Assembly (NCBI RefSeq): GCF_918797505.1 | Contig: NC_092802.1 | Span: 20,357,883 to 20,421,882 of the forward strand | Source of the DNA: Bemisia tabaci | Taxonomy: Eukaryota > Arthropoda > Insecta > Hemiptera > Aleyrodidae | Reading direction: 5' to 3' | DNA: 64,000 bases | Shown: positions 36,358 to 47,681 of the stretch, in pieces | Layout of the letters: each line of letters starts with the position of its first letter | Numbering within the stretch: position 1 is the stretch's first letter | Translations under genes and position numbers: made by a program | Notes under the pieces: model-generated | Database searches by the model: none | Told to the model about the DNA's origin: nothing | Seen by the model: only the letters and a program-made list of their open reading frames with translations

Positions 36358-39099
36358 TTACAATCCTCCTTTTTTAACTGTACTGGTCTGGCTAACAGAA
36401 CTAACAGGCGTAGGTACATCTACTGAATCGGCCCAGGGGCGCTCCTGCGGTTTTTTCTTCTTGAAAGGTTTCTTAACTTGTTTCGTTACTGCGGCCACCC
36501 CTCTTTTGGTTCCACGCCAGAGTACTTGAGCTTTGCGTTGGACATAGTTCCACACGCTCGGGTCGTCGTTGAGATGATACGTGTTGTTATGCTTGTCGCG
36601 GAAAACGAAATTAGACGAGCTGACCACCGTATGCTTTCCGATCCGGGCGTACAAGGGGCACCTGTCGCTCATCGCCCAGTATGACCACTTCCACCTCTCC
36701 CCGAACGTCTTCCCGTAGGTCAGATAGTCGGCATAATGACGGCAGTTGCAGGTGAGGAGGTTGTACGGCAGGACCACTCCGTTGATTCGCCTGGCCAGGG
36801 ATAGAGCTGAAAATATCCCGTCAAAGAACTCGATAAAATGAAATATTCCAGCAGCCTGATTGTTGAAATTATGTGTTCGTCGGGTAGACATATATGTTAA
36901 AAGGCGAAGCGTGATTGGTCGGATATGTCTTATCACTGCCTCATCGTGCCTTTATCAGGTGGAATGGACGATATACAGAGCAACTTAAACTTCCCGATAA
37001 AATACCGGTTTAGGGGGAGAACGGACTTTTCGGAATATGGAGCTCTTGGAGATTTTGGTCACGGTAGATTAAACGCTGAACTCATGTGAGTTGAAATCTC
37101 TAGTCATATGATTTGGCGAAAACTGGATAGAGAAATTCTGCTCATATGAGTTAAATTCTATTCAGATAAGTTGAAATTCTATCCATACGAGTTGAAATTC
37201 TATTTATATGAATTGAAATTCTATTCATACGACTTTGATTTTCTACTCATTTGAATCAGTGAGTTCGAAAACGCAGCAACTCGGAAAAAAATAAATTTTC
37301 AGGAAACACCTAAAACTGCGCAGCGGGCAAAGAAGTTAGTTTAAGAAAATCCTTTTTGGAGCCAAAAAATACGTACTTAGAGACTTTGTAAGGCACCAGG
37401 TTGAAATCGATACACCATGTTTGATGACACAGAATTAAGCGTTTAAAAATTTCCGAGTTGGTGTGTTTTCGTTCTCACCGATTCATAGTCAGCACAGAAA
37501 AATTTATATTTTTCGACCTGAATAACGCTTGAATATTTTATAACTTGTTGGTACAAGGTATACTGAATCGAAAAAAGAAAACGGCAAACTCGGATGGTCA
37601 CCCGTTTCCCTTGAAATGGCCAAAAATTAGTATTTCCAATGAAATACTTCGATTTTTCCCTTTCCCCGTCGCTGTTTCGAGCACTTCCGATTGTAATTTC
37701 GAAATTTCCATTTGCGTGCAGATGCTCCTATCCATAAGTGTTGCCAAACCGTAAAAAAGTGAAAATCGAAAAAAACCCGAGTTGGTGTGTTTTCGAACTC
37801 ACTGATTCATTTGTGCCATAGAGTACATAGAATCGTAATGCAAGTGCGAGAGCTGGCGCCACTTTTAAGCATTTTCCAGGTCCCGAATCCCGAGATTCCT
37901 GTGCGACGCCGGGTCCCTTCTTCGATACATAATCGATTGTTTGCGATACACGAGGACCCGACCATATTCCACACCGCCATTTTGGATCGAATATGTATCG
38001 AAAAAGTGATCCCGCACACCGGGCTCGGAACTCGTCGAGCAGAACATGGCGCAAGCTCTCCCACGTACATTACTACTCTATGTACTCAATGATCTGTGCT
38101 CACAATGGACCACTAGACAAGGTACAGATTTCAACATTCTGATACATATTTCTTAACTAAAATTTTACGTAGAGCACGATGCGCTCAACGAAAATTACCG
38201 AAATCAACTCCTTACGAAGATATTTAATGATCCTTGGTGCGTGAATTCAAACCACCCGCTCATGAAAACTCAATGTTCTACGTGACTCACATCGCGCGCT
38301 AAACGTTATCATGAACGTTTCTGCGATAAAAAAATCTGGCAAACTCAATCTTGACGCTTTGGCTCAGCTATAGCAAATTACTTATAGTTTGAAAAACACA
38401 AGGTGGGAAATGAAAATTGCTCGATTGAGAAGCTTACTGAAACCGGTGCAGTGCGCGATTTAATTCACGTAGAGCTTTGAGTTTCTTGTGAGCGGGCAGT
38501 TCAAATTCCTCTTAACCAATGTGAAATAAAAACGTTAATATCTTCGTTTGGAGTTTGTTTCATTAGTTTTCGTTGCGCGAATAGTGCTCTACGTGAAATT
38601 CTGGTTAAGAAACATGTATCAGAATGCTTAAATGCGTACCTTGTCTAGTGGTCCATTCTTAGAGGGGTGCGTAAAGTGGCTTACTTTTCTCGAGTCCGAT
38701 AGCGAAGCCGAGCTTATTGTACGGGATCACCCTGGTACGGAGGTCGGACCACATCTCGGTGGCCGGGAGGATGGTCGGCTTGACGTAGCGCAGAGCGAAG
38801 AGGGGCTCCATCTGGATCTGGAGAAGGTGGCTCTCGTTCACTGCCAGGGACACGTGGTACGGGGCCTTGAGCTTGCGGCTGCCGAGCGGGAAGGCGGCCG
38901 TGAAGAGCTGGTCGCCCTTCTTGATCTCCACCGACCCGAATGGTTGTATCTCCGAAGGGATCGAGATCTTCCCCACGGGGGACCTGAGGATGTGAGGGGG
39001 CTTGGTGTACTCGACCAAGAGCGATTTGGGCTTGGTGGGCACGCTGAAGACCGGCATCCAGTTGGACAGGATGAGGAGGCCGAGGACTCGTGCTAGCAT
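36358..39099 (-). CDS. Secreted LRAT/HRASLS-like protein with intact His and Cys (gene B, two exons)
   Basis: Exon 1 is 38685-39099 and exon 2 is 36358-36806, joined across a phase-1 intron (GAGAAAA before GTAAG; TTTTCAG before exon 2) to give 287 aa. Residues 1-19 look like a signal peptide (LARVLGLLILS core, PVFS before the cut). The exon 1 domain has KKGDQLF (60-66) and APYHVSLAV (79-87), where His82 fits the H-box histidine of LRAT/HRASLS proteins. Exon 2 encodes YNLLTCNCRHYADYLTYG (153-170), a close match to the family NC-box with Cys160 as nucleophile. The second H-box His column is Gln94. The C-terminus is Lys-rich (KKPFKKKKPQ). Family members are thiol acyltransferases or phospholipases acting on lipids, or proteases in related NlpC/P60 groups; the substrate here is unknown. 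A 218-bp satellite array starts close upstream of the ATG. Confidence 0.8.
37080..37250. repeat. Tandem repeat, about 22-bp unit, in the gene B intron
   Basis: About seven imperfect copies of a unit of the form GTTGAAATTCTATTCATACGA, with drifting TCATA/TCATG cores, stand directly next to a foldback element. Confidence 0.75.
37253..37807. mobile_element. Foldback element (CGAAAACGCAGCAACTCGG) in the gene B intron
   Basis: Second copy of the 24341-24895 compound: GAATCAGTGAGTTCGAAAAC to GTTTTCGAACTCACTGATTC with the internal GAGTTGGTGTGTTTTCGTTC end. Confidence 0.85.
37815..38091. mobile_element. Foldback element (CATAGAGTACATAGAATCGT), intact
   Basis: Uninterrupted copy of the 20041-20479 family inside the gene B intron. 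It shows the continuous ATAATCGATTGTTTGCGATA site that is split in the other copy. Confidence 0.85.
38107..38654. mobile_element. Foldback element (GGACCACTAGACAAGGTAC) in the gene B intron
   Basis: Inverted ends GGACCACTAGACAAGGTAC and GTACCTTGTCTAGTGGTCC. A second copy is at 61236-61785. It ends 30 bp from the gene B donor site. Confidence 0.9.
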
Positions 39100-39114
39100 C
39101 GCCGTTGTTTCCAG

Positions 39115-40035
39115 TCCCCGAGTAGCAGCGATCGCGATAAATAGCGATTTTATCGGTTGGTTATCACGGTTATATCGAGATATTATCGCATTAAAAATTG
39201 CGATACATGGAATTTAAATCGCTACACATCGCAGTTTTTGGTTCGAAACAATCGTGATCGATTTTCATCGATAAAATCGAGATTAAATCGGCATTTATCG
39301 AGATATTTATTTCGAAAATATCGCGATAATCTGTCGGACGATATATAACGATTTTATCGGTCGATTATCGCGATTGTATCGCTGGCAATATATCGAGATA
39401 CTACCGCATTAAAAATTGCGATACATGGAATTTAAATCGCTACACATCGCAGTTTTTGGTTCGAAACAATCGTGATCGATTTTCATCGATAAAATCGAGA
39501 TTAAATCGGCATTTATCGAGATATTTATTTCGAAAATATCGCGATAATCTGTCGGACGATATATAACGATTTTATCGGTCGATTATCACGATTGTATCGC
39601 TGGCAATATATCGAGATACTACCGCATTAAAAATTGCGATAGATGGAATTTAAATCGCTACACATCGCAGTTTTTGGTTCGAAACAATCGTGATCGATTT
39701 TCTTCGATTAAATTGACATTAAATCGCCATTTATCGAGATTTTTGTTTCGAAAATATCGCGATAGTTCGTCGGGCGATAAATAGCGATTTTATCGGTCGA
39801 TTATCGCGATTGTATCGCTGGCAATATATCGAGATATTATCGCATTAAAAATTGCGATAGATGGAATTTAAATCGCTACACATCGCAGTTTTTGGTTCGA
39901 AACAATCGTGATCGATTTTCTTCGATTAAATCAAGATTAAATCGCCATTTATCGAGATTTTTATATCGAAAATATCGCGATTATTTGTCGGGCGATAAAA
40001 GCGCGATTTTATCGCGATAAGATCGAGGATATTCG
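39115..40035. repeat. 218-bp tandem (satellite-like) array, about four copies
   Basis: The marker GCATTAAAAATTGCGATA recurs at 39188, 39406, 39624 and 39842, a constant 218-bp period. Copies share long identical blocks and are rich in ATCGATAA, TATCGAGATA and CGCGAT words. The first copy begins about 20-30 bp upstream of the gene B start codon, so the array occupies the normal promoter position. A diverged relative is at 44498-44830. Confidence 0.9.
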
Positions 40036-40243
40036 CTCAGATGATGATGATCCTGGCAATTTTATTGCCGATAAAACCGCAATATATAGCGATTTTTCCG
40101 TCGAGAAATGCTACTTGGGTCGGCGAAGACAGAAACACAGGAAGCGCAAGGCGTTTGATGCATAGTCTGTGTGATGGATCACCGAGCTAGGGTTGCCGCA
40201 GAATGGGACAGTTGCGCTGGTAACAGAAAAAGTAAAAGTTGTT

Positions 40244-40372
40244 GTTTGTCACTAAGTTTTGCACCGATTTTAAAGGGAAGAATAATGCCGTAGGTTTCAA
40301 ATTCAAAGGAGATCTCGAGCTTCAGAGTTTTTTAATCGTCAACTCGTGGTTCAAAGTCCACCTAGTTGAATA
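40244..40372 (+). pseudogene. Scrambled IR fragments
   Basis: Two IR pieces abut on the plus strand. 40244-40308 reads as the tail after M3 (KFCTDFKGKNNAVGFKF). 40310-40372 matches the S2 segment LQSF..VNSWFKVHLVE of the intact IR with only a few base differences, then hits a stop. In the intact gene the first piece lies after the second, so the order is rearranged. Confidence 0.8.
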
Positions 40373-41699
40373 GGAGTGAACAGATTGGCCCAGATATTCC
40401 GGACCACATTTCACCAAAAACTGCTGTTTGTCAAACCGCCGTCAACACCTACCAAGCGGCGAGTAGGCCTTCGGCCATGCTCGGCAATCTTCGTAGCCAA
40501 TCAGGTTGCCGCTCGCCGCCCGTAATCTCGAAGAAGGTTCGGCTCCTACACCACCCTACACTTTTCGAATTTTGGATTTTGGCATTCGGCCTGATTCTCT
40601 TTTCCTCTTTTCCGTAATTAATAACAATAAAAAATTCATTTAATCATTACTTAGCGGCACCTTGTCCAATTTGTGCCGAGCGCCTCTACAACTTTGCAAA
40701 TTTGGACGTTACCTTTTGAACATTTCATCCCTTCCCTTTGAAATTACTTTGAATAAGTACACTTCACATATCACACGGGACTTTTATCTGCATATTTACT
40801 TGGCTTTATTCGCAAAGGATCTTTTAAGAAGTAAATTCTTTCGATAACTTATTGGGGATGGTCAAGTCACCAATTAGAGCCCGTCATTCCATGCCATTAT
40901 TATTACAGGACTAGGTTTCTTACCTATAATTTGATGGGCACCGTGAGAATAATAGATAACCGTATTTGATCCGTGCCTTAAAAACTGAACTGCTGGTGGC
41001 AGAACCATCTTGGTGATGTTCATTAGGAATTTTAGACTTTATTCTATTTTTTCAGCAGATGAACCTTACATGGTAACTTGTAAAGTTTTGCCTCATTTTC
41101 CTTGAGTTCTACTTAGTTTGATGCCAAAAAACAAGAAAATTCATGGAGAAACGTGCCTTAAAGCACGTTCTTAATAATCTCACCTTAATAAGGTGATAGT
41201 TCCCCCTCATACTTACTATCAGAGTTCCAACGGAAAAAATCTTGTTGTCATAGGTAAATACGGTTTCCATTGCTTCTTCAGCTGTTAATAGACAACTATG
41301 CGGGTTTGCTGGAGAATTTGGTGACTGCTAGGATTGTTAATTAGTATCTCCGAAGCCTGGTTGTTATAGCTAAACTTAAAGCATTGGCTTCAACGCATCG
41401 CAAAACCAGAACCTTGGAGAGACCAGTGAACATCCATGAGAAAGTGAGTGAGGAGCAAGGTACCTAGCATTGTACATACGTCTGGTTTTCACAACTACCG
41501 TTCCTAGGGATTTAGGATTCAGATTCGCACATCAACCAGTAAGCTTTTCTCCCAATCATCTTGATATAGAGGCAGCTATGCAAGGCGCAGCCAGGTAGTC
41601 CAATGCTCAAGCCACTTAATCAACACAAATATTATCCTAACTTACAACAAAATGACTTGTTTCTTCTCTAACAATGGAACCAGAAAATGTTACTTTGAA

Positions 41700-42100
41700 T
41701 GCGCGAGAAACTTCTTTGGTCGAGATGAAGAAACGTAAATGAAGAAATGAGTCCGGAACATCTCGACCAGGTACAGGCCGCTGTGTTTACATTAGGAGTC
41801 TGGAGTATCTCGCCGCAATTTCACTTGAAATCACCATGAACAGATCAACGGGGTAACTGATATTTGATTTTACGAAAGGGATAAATGTTAGACGCGGACG
41901 AAAGTTCTTTTGTCGAGGTGAAGAAACGCTAACGCTGAGAAATTGAGTCTGGAACATCTCCTAGAGGAAGTCCGCTCTGGGTACGCTTTGTTCATGTCCG
42001 GACTATGTCGCCGTTCGTTTGTTTACATTAGGAGCGAGTTTGACAACGATGACAGACTTTGGTTTTTGATGAAAATTTGGTCTGGAATATCTGGGCCAAA
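41700..42100. repeat. Direct duplication before the IR fragment
   Basis: TCGAGATGAAGAAACG and GGAACATCTC recur about 194 bp apart (41719 and 41914). TTTACATTAGGAG also recurs. It lies in the 1.74 kb that splits the IR fragments. Confidence 0.6.
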
Positions 42101-42490
42101 CGCTAAAACCGTTGAGGAGTGTCTGAACACGTATTCGCTTGCTTTTCGTTTCCCGAAGAACAATTTTTTTTTTCATGACGCCGTGAACCAGAGAATTGTC
42201 CAAATGTTGGAGTCGGGACTGATAAGACAATTGATGGATCAATATTTCGCGAGGGGCAACATTGATTTTCGAGAATCGTGTGTTGTTAGCGAGGAGCAAT
42301 CCTTGAGACCGTTCACCCTGAACGACCTACCTTTTGCATTCTTCACACTCGCTATAGGACTGACGCTCAGTTGTTTCGTGTTTGTTACTGAGCTTTGCAC
42401 CGATTTGAAAGGGAGGAATAATGTCGTAGGTCTCAAATTCCCACAATTAATCCAGAAATCGAATTTTTTTTTTTCGCATTTCATAAGAAA
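42100..42490 (+). pseudogene. IR C-terminal fragment ended by a MITE
   Basis: It reads VEECLNTYSLAFRFP, then the full PFTLNDLPFAFFTLAIGL block, M3 and the tail, very close to the intact IR. It starts at the residue where 40310-40372 stops, so about 1.74 kb (40373-42110) appears to split one former gene. The 3' end runs into the foldback element starting at 42493. It lies inverted relative to the intact copy. Confidence 0.85.
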
Positions 42491-42492
42491 AA

Positions 42493-42743
42493 CACTGGGG
42501 AAAAAAACACATTGGATCTAGAGTCTAGACTCTTAAAAACATCGACATGAAAACATACATCAGATCTCTTGCATCTCAATCCAAGATCTTGGCTTGCTTT
42601 GCAGTCATACGCACTAGCATGGACTTACGCTCAGATTAGAGTGCTTGGTACTAGACTTTAGCAAACCGATTGAATAAGGAGGAATAATTACTGTCAATGT
42701 TTTCTAGAGTCTGACTCTAGATCCAATGTGTTTTTTTTTTCGC
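42493..42743. mobile_element. CACTGG foldback MITE, family 1, diverged core
   Basis: It is inserted at the 3' end of the IR fragment. CACTGGGGAAAAAAACACAT starts it and GATCCAATGTGTTTTTTTTT ends it. The centre does not match other copies. A TTTCGCATTT..AAGAA stretch occurs on both sides. Confidence 0.75.
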
Positions 42744-43002
42744 ATTTAAGAAGAGCGTAAATCGATAACTACAATCATAATCCTTGATGTCTACTATACG
42801 AAAATAGTATGGATACACAAGGAGAGCACAGATTTTGAAAGGTCGGCACGGGAAAGATACGGGAATTCGAGATTTTGGTGATGAAATCTGAAAAGTAGCC
42901 TTGGGAGTATGCAATATCCTAGCGTAATCCAGTTACAAAGTTCCCGGTTCGATTCCTCGTGTATGTCCGATCAGTCCTCTCGTAATTCCACACTTGTATA
43001 AT

Positions 43003-43142
43003 CTGGATTACGTTTTGCAATGAGGAACCACCATTTCTGGCCCATTTTAGAAACAACATACATGCCGTTAGTTTCCTTGTAAAGATATGTGCATTTATGG
43101 GAGAGCCAGAGATAGTGGTTCCTTACTGCAAGATTTAATCCA
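43003..43142. mobile_element. Foldback element (TTTTGCAATTNGGAAC family)
   Basis: Left TTTTGCAATGAGGAACCACC, right GGTTCCTTACTGCAAGAT, with AGAAACAACATACATGCCGT between, as at 2191-2290. Confidence 0.8.
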
Positions 43143-43266
43143 TCTAATTTCCATTCGATTTCGGTTATACATGTTTCTGCCTAAAAGTGTTTGTTTGGCA
43201 TTTCAAAGCAGCCTATTGAACGAGCCGTTTGATGTATCAGACTTTAGAGAAAACATGACATGACAT

Positions 43267-43521
43267 GGATTGCATTTTGCAAAAAGGAACCAGGAACATT
43301 GCAACGTTGCTAAGATTAAGCAACTTCTTTTGGCTTGGAAGAAATACCTGCTTATCTATTAACAGTCTCTATTTTACTCGCTAAAAACTGTAAATTTAAG
43401 GCAAAATTACCCTGTAAATTTCATCTTTTTTGATGGTTTCAGTATTCTCATTGCAAAGGATGAAAATGCACAATCTTAGCATCATTGCAATCTTCTGGTT
43501 CCTTTTTGCAAAATGCAATCC
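43267..43521. mobile_element. Foldback element (TTTTGCAAAAAGGAACCAG)
   Basis: Inverted ends GGATTGCATTTTGCAAAAAG and CTTTTTGCAAAATGCAATCC. A second copy is at 55639-55897. Confidence 0.88.
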
Positions 43522-43587
43522 ACATGTCTTTCGAGTGCAGACCTTGCCTGATAGCCCATTTCGTTCACTGAGAGAAAAATCTCGGTG

Positions 43588-43977
43588 TATACACTAAGAA
43601 AAGGGTAAAATTACCAAGAATTCAGGGTTCTATTTGATCCCAGTTTTTTCTTGGTAAAATTACCATTTATGGAATTGGTAATTTTACCGAGAAATCTCGG
43701 TAAAATTATTGAACTTTCTCAATAATTTTACTGGACCTTGGTAAAAACGCCAATATTTTTTGTCGACTGTTGTAGAATTACCGAGATAAGATTGCAAAGT
43801 TACCGGGAATTGATTACCAATAAAAGTGGTATTCTTACCTGAAAAAAACAGTAAAAATGCCGGTTTTTAAGTAAGCTAACCTGTCTGTCTTGGTAAAATT
43901 ACCAATAATTGGTAAAAAAATGAGATGGTACAGATACCAACGGACCTTGGTAAAAACGCCGAGAATTTTTTTTCAGT
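43588..43977. mobile_element. Foldback element of TTGGTAAAATTACC words
   Basis: ACACTAAGAAAAG and TTTTTTTTCAGTGT ends surround many palindromic TTGGTAAAATTACCAA-type words. It belongs to the wider CACTG..CAGTG group. Confidence 0.65.
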
Positions 43978-44497
43978 GTAAAAGAAAATGTACCTGTTTC
44001 AAATCCAGAAAATAAGAACACTGAAAAATCACTATGAGCGCGTATCCACGTATCGGAAAATCTAGAGCGACAGAAGTTGTATGCACTGAATTTCGGAAAA
44101 AAAATGAACTGAAATCCATCGGCACGATACGTCGACCGTTTACCCTTGTGTTGCCCTCGCTAGACTGCGTAGCATGCGTGATTCTCATTGATTCTCGGAC
44201 GTTGCGAAATCGCAATCACGCACACAATACCTCACGCTGACGTCATGGTCTCGCAAAACATTCTATGCATTACAGAACGTCAAAGGGCTTCGTGTCGCGG
44301 AGGACATCAGTGAGTCACACGGCAAGGTGACATCCAAAATATTTTGCCGTGAAAACACGTAAAAGTGAGACACTTTCAGATCATCATAGTTATGAGGGGC
44401 AAGTCGGTTTTGCCCCTCGCAAAAATGGGGGGCACCTCATAATTAACGCTTTTTGTTTTATCGGGTTTGATAAGGGAGTTTCGTGCCCTCTCTAAGT

Positions 44498-44830
44498 GAT
44501 TGTGATCGCGATAAATAGCGATCTGATCGGAGAATGTATCACTATTTTGTAGACGTAAATTTGTTGCAATATTTTCCGGGGAAAAATTGCGGTAAATTGC
44601 GATTTTACCGTCGGCTATTTATCGCAATATCATAGAACAAAAAATAGTGATAATTTTTAATTTAATCAACGCGATTTTGTAGAGATTTTTTTTTTTTTTT
44701 TGTTTTTGTTGCACTAAGTGGTTTTAAAATGAACACCCAGATCCGTTGATGATCCTATAGCGATTTTATCGCCAAGAAATCGCAAATTAATTTCAAAATA
44801 CCGCGATTGTTCCATCGACAAATGCTACAC
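44498..44830. repeat. Diverged relative of the 218-bp satellite
   Basis: It has GATCGCGATAAATAGCGAT words like the 39115-40035 array and an end (CGA, a few bases, AAATGCTAC) like that array's flank near 40110. It stops beside a hAT-like MITE at 44852. Confidence 0.6.
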
Positions 44831-44851
44831 TGGGGTCTAAACGTTTCCATC

Positions 44852-45016
44852 CAGTGGCGTGGCGTGAATTGCGATATATCGATTGTTATGCCATTTAAAC
44901 CTATGGTAAAGAATCGATTATTAAGGTGTTCGCTGCGAACACCTTGTTTATCGATCCTTCTCCATGGGTTGAAATGGCATAACAATCGATATATCGCAAA
45001 GCACGCCGCGCCATTG
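44852..45016. mobile_element. hAT-like MITE, 165 bp
   Basis: It starts CAGTGGCGTGGCGTG and ends CACGCCGCGCCATTG. A perfect 8-bp duplication TTTCCATC is at 44844-44851 and 45017-45024. Confidence 0.92.
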
Positions 45017-45202
45017 TTTCCATCTATGGTTTCTCACTGAAATGGTCTTGATTCCAAGTCAAGCTTGAAGTTTATACTACGTCGTTTTGTGCCAATAAAG
45101 TTTTCGTGTTGTTCAACAAAATCTAATATACCATATTCTGACACCTGTAAGTGCAAGCTTAGAAATAGACCACTCTGGGAAGGACTGAAACACGAAATCT
45201 AC

Positions 45203-45440
45203 ATGGACGGTGGGACTACCAAAACGTAACTCGAATTCAGTGTTAAAAAATCTCCGTTCCTGATGTAGTTTTTAACAGAGGAACAAAAAAACACCATTCC
45301 TTGAAGTTTGCTCAGAATTAGCTTCCGGCAGAGAGGAAAAATAGTGGAAGTTTTTACGAAAGTAGTTCTCCCTTCGAAAAATAAAAAGTGACTGGAAATC
45401 TGCAACGTCGCCAACCGTGATACGTGGTTTGGGAAATTCA
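45203..45440. mobile_element. Possible diverged GATATCGACGG-family copy
   Basis: GACGGTGGGACTACCAAAACG on the left resembles the family end; ACGTGGTTTGGGAAATTC on the right is its weak inverse. Confidence 0.45.
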
Positions 45441-45934
45441 AAATTGATAGTTATTTCTTTACCAACATTAAAATGGAGGGAAAACACTTTTTCCAACTCT
45501 CAAGAATCGCCCCTGGAATTGTTGGTGATCAGACCCTTTTTCGGGAGAAAATCGGAATGCAATCAAGGCTGTTATTTTCGAAGTCGTTTATTTACAATTA
45601 TTCATATGCCTTAAACGGAAAATAGGACTGAGTCTATAATCTACGTCAAAACGAGATCAAAAGCGCTTCCATGTCGCAGACATTTGAACAAACCACATTC
45701 ATTTTGGCAATTTCGACGAACCCGCTTCAAGTGTCCATCGCTTCTTACGGCAAATGAGTCTGAATCACGAGGAGCACAATAGGAAAGTCTGTGAATCTTC
45801 CTAACTTCACAATCTACAAAAGTATATGACGCAGATTCAAATTTTTTGCTTCCAAAAATATTTTTTTGCTGCAGACGAGTCAGTGTAGTCTCGCAACTCG
45901 TACAGCAACCTTTTACTTGGAAACAAACTTGCAA

Positions 45935-46386
45935 CAGTGGCGAGACGTTAATGATCGATTACCGATATTTCCCCACTTGAAACAATGGTGAAGAATCGAT
46001 TATTAATGTGTTCGTTGCGAACACCTTGTTTCTCGATCCAGTTATACATACTGCTGGAAAGATGCTCTTTACCACGGCACGCCGTACTAAGGAAGAACGC
46101 CGTACTTGCGTTCAAGAGTTGCCAAATTTGCCCTTGATAAAACGTGTACTTTTGACAACATTCATGCACATTTTTTCTTGAAATTTGCAGATATTTTTGA
46201 TTGAATTCCGTACAAAATTGTCTGAAAATTTTGGAAAATAATATTCGCAATTTTCCCGGTGAAGTCGGTTTTTGTCAGAGGAAATTTGGCAATGTTTGAG
46301 GGCTCATGCGGCGTTCTTCTTTAGTCGGGCAGCATCGATTTCAATGACAGATCAATCGATATATCGCAAAGCACGCCACACCACTA
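45935..46386. mobile_element. Degraded hAT-like MITE carrying another foldback
   Basis: It begins CAGTGGCGAGACGTTA and ends CGCAAAGCACGCCACACCACTA. The middle is interrupted by a GCCGTACTAAGGAAGAACGC element at about 46074-46333. No clear target duplication remains. Confidence 0.65.
46074..46333. mobile_element. Foldback element (GCCGTACTAAGGAAGAACGC), nested
   Basis: It is inserted in a degraded hAT-like MITE. GTACTAAGGAAGAACGCCGT and ATGCGGCGTTCTTCTTTAGT are the arms. Confidence 0.8.
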
Positions 46387-46680
46387 GACTACACAGCAAT
46401 TACTATAAATCTGAAAACTTCCTTTACTTTCCAACTTACTTCTCTCTTAAATCCTTTCCAGTTTTCCAAAGATGGACTAAGACATTTATAGCCTTTAACG
46501 ACTCGTTGATCCAAGAGTTTTTAAAAAGACGGAATGTGTCTTTTGCTTCATTTGACAAAAAGGACATGCTGACGTCACTTGTCATTTTCCGCGTTCATGA
46601 CGTCACAATGCAGAAATTTGCAACGGTCTCTTTGCATTCGATAATGATCAAAGAGAAAACAAGAGCTATAATAAGGATTG

Positions 46681-47412
46681 CGGGCCGAGTGGCACCCGCT
46701 ACATTAACGAGTCTTCTGTGATTGGCTGATTCGCCTGGACGAGTCATCTCTGATTGGCTGATTCACCTGAACGAGTCGTCTCTAATTGGCTGATTCGCCC
46801 GCTACATTAACGAGTCTTCTGTGATTGGCTGATTCGCCTGGACGAGTCATCTCTGATTGGCTGATTCACCTGAACGAGTCGTCTCTAATTGGCTGATTCG
46901 CCTGAACAAGTCATCTCTGATTGGTTAATTCGACTGGTGCCCTTGTGGTGGATAACACAGGGTTCATTTTTCATGGAAAATGTCTCAAAAGCAAGGGAAA
47001 ATTTGAAAGTCAGAGATTGCAGAAATCAATTCTCCAGATTGTTTTGAAAAAATTAATGAGTAACACATGACTTTTTTGTCTCAAACGCACCGAACAGTTC
47101 GACCTTGATTATTTTTTTTTTTTCCAATTTGAAATATGACAATTGATGTCACGAAAAGGTACAATTCCAGGTCGAAATTTTCAGTGCTTTTTGGGGGGAA
47201 AGTGTCACGTATGACTTATCAATTTTTTCATAAAAATCTGACAAATGGATATCTGTAATCTCTGACGCGTAAATTTCTCCTTGTTTTCGAGATATTTTCG
47301 ATGAAAAATGAACTCTGTGTTTTTTTCCAAAAGGACGCCAGAGAGTGGGCACCCGGGCAAATCAGCCAATCAGGGACGATTCATAAAAAGTAGGGGATGC
47401 CACTCGGCCCGG
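46681..47412. mobile_element. Element with CGGGCCGAGTGGCACCC ends and subterminal minisatellite
   Basis: The left end CGGGCCGAGTGGCACCC is the inverse of GGATGCCACTCGGCCCG at the right, 732 bp apart. No target duplication is visible. Confidence 0.7.
46699..46940 (+). repeat. 32-bp minisatellite (GATTGGCTGATTCGCCTG)
   Basis: About seven units of the form CGAGTCATCTCTGATTGGCTGATTCRCCTGAA (order variable), arranged as two 103-bp blocks each starting GCTACATTAACGAG. Each unit contains ATTGGCTGA, an inverted CCAAT word. Confidence 0.85.
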
Positions 47413-47681
47413 AGTGGGTCAGTTGCGCTTGTCACATAATCGTGTTTTGATGCTTGATTCTTCTAGATTAACTAAAAATAATAAGATCTATCCCAGCTCT
47501 AGATCTAGATTTCCTACGTTTCGTATTGACAGATATTTCGTGCTTTGAAAAGTCGGGTTATTGACGTCATATCCACCGCGGTAGTGGCACTTTTGGTTTC
47601 TTCCTCTTTCGTTCGACCAACGATGCAGAGGGCGCAACGCGAAACTTCAACGGCTTTAAGCATAAAAGAACTGTGATGAAC

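Larger units (their letters stand above)
36807..38684 (-). other. Intron of gene B
   Basis: This 1878-bp phase-1 intron is occupied by repeats: a 22-bp tandem repeat (37080-37250) and three foldback elements almost end to end (37253-37807, 37815-38091, 38107-38654). The last one stops 30 bp before the donor site. Little unique intron sequence is left. Confidence 0.75.

Noticed and set aside
38632..39096. 154-residue plus-strand frame
   Set aside because: It is antisense to gene B exon 1, which has a signal peptide, domain motifs and a splice donor.
39115..40035. Possible replication origin or DREF-controlled promoter
   Set aside because: ATCGATAA words are suggestive, but nothing beyond word content supports either; kept only as a satellite array.
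42940..42965. B-box-like GGTTCGATTCC suggesting a tRNA or SINE
   Set aside because: No A box or acceptor stem is recognisable upstream.
46272..46721. 149-residue plus-strand frame
   Set aside because: It spans a foldback end, a degraded hAT-like MITE and the start of a minisatellite element, so it is a chance frame.
46699..46940. Possible CRISPR array
   Set aside because: Units are contiguous 32-bp minisatellite copies without unique spacers, and the genome is eukaryotic.
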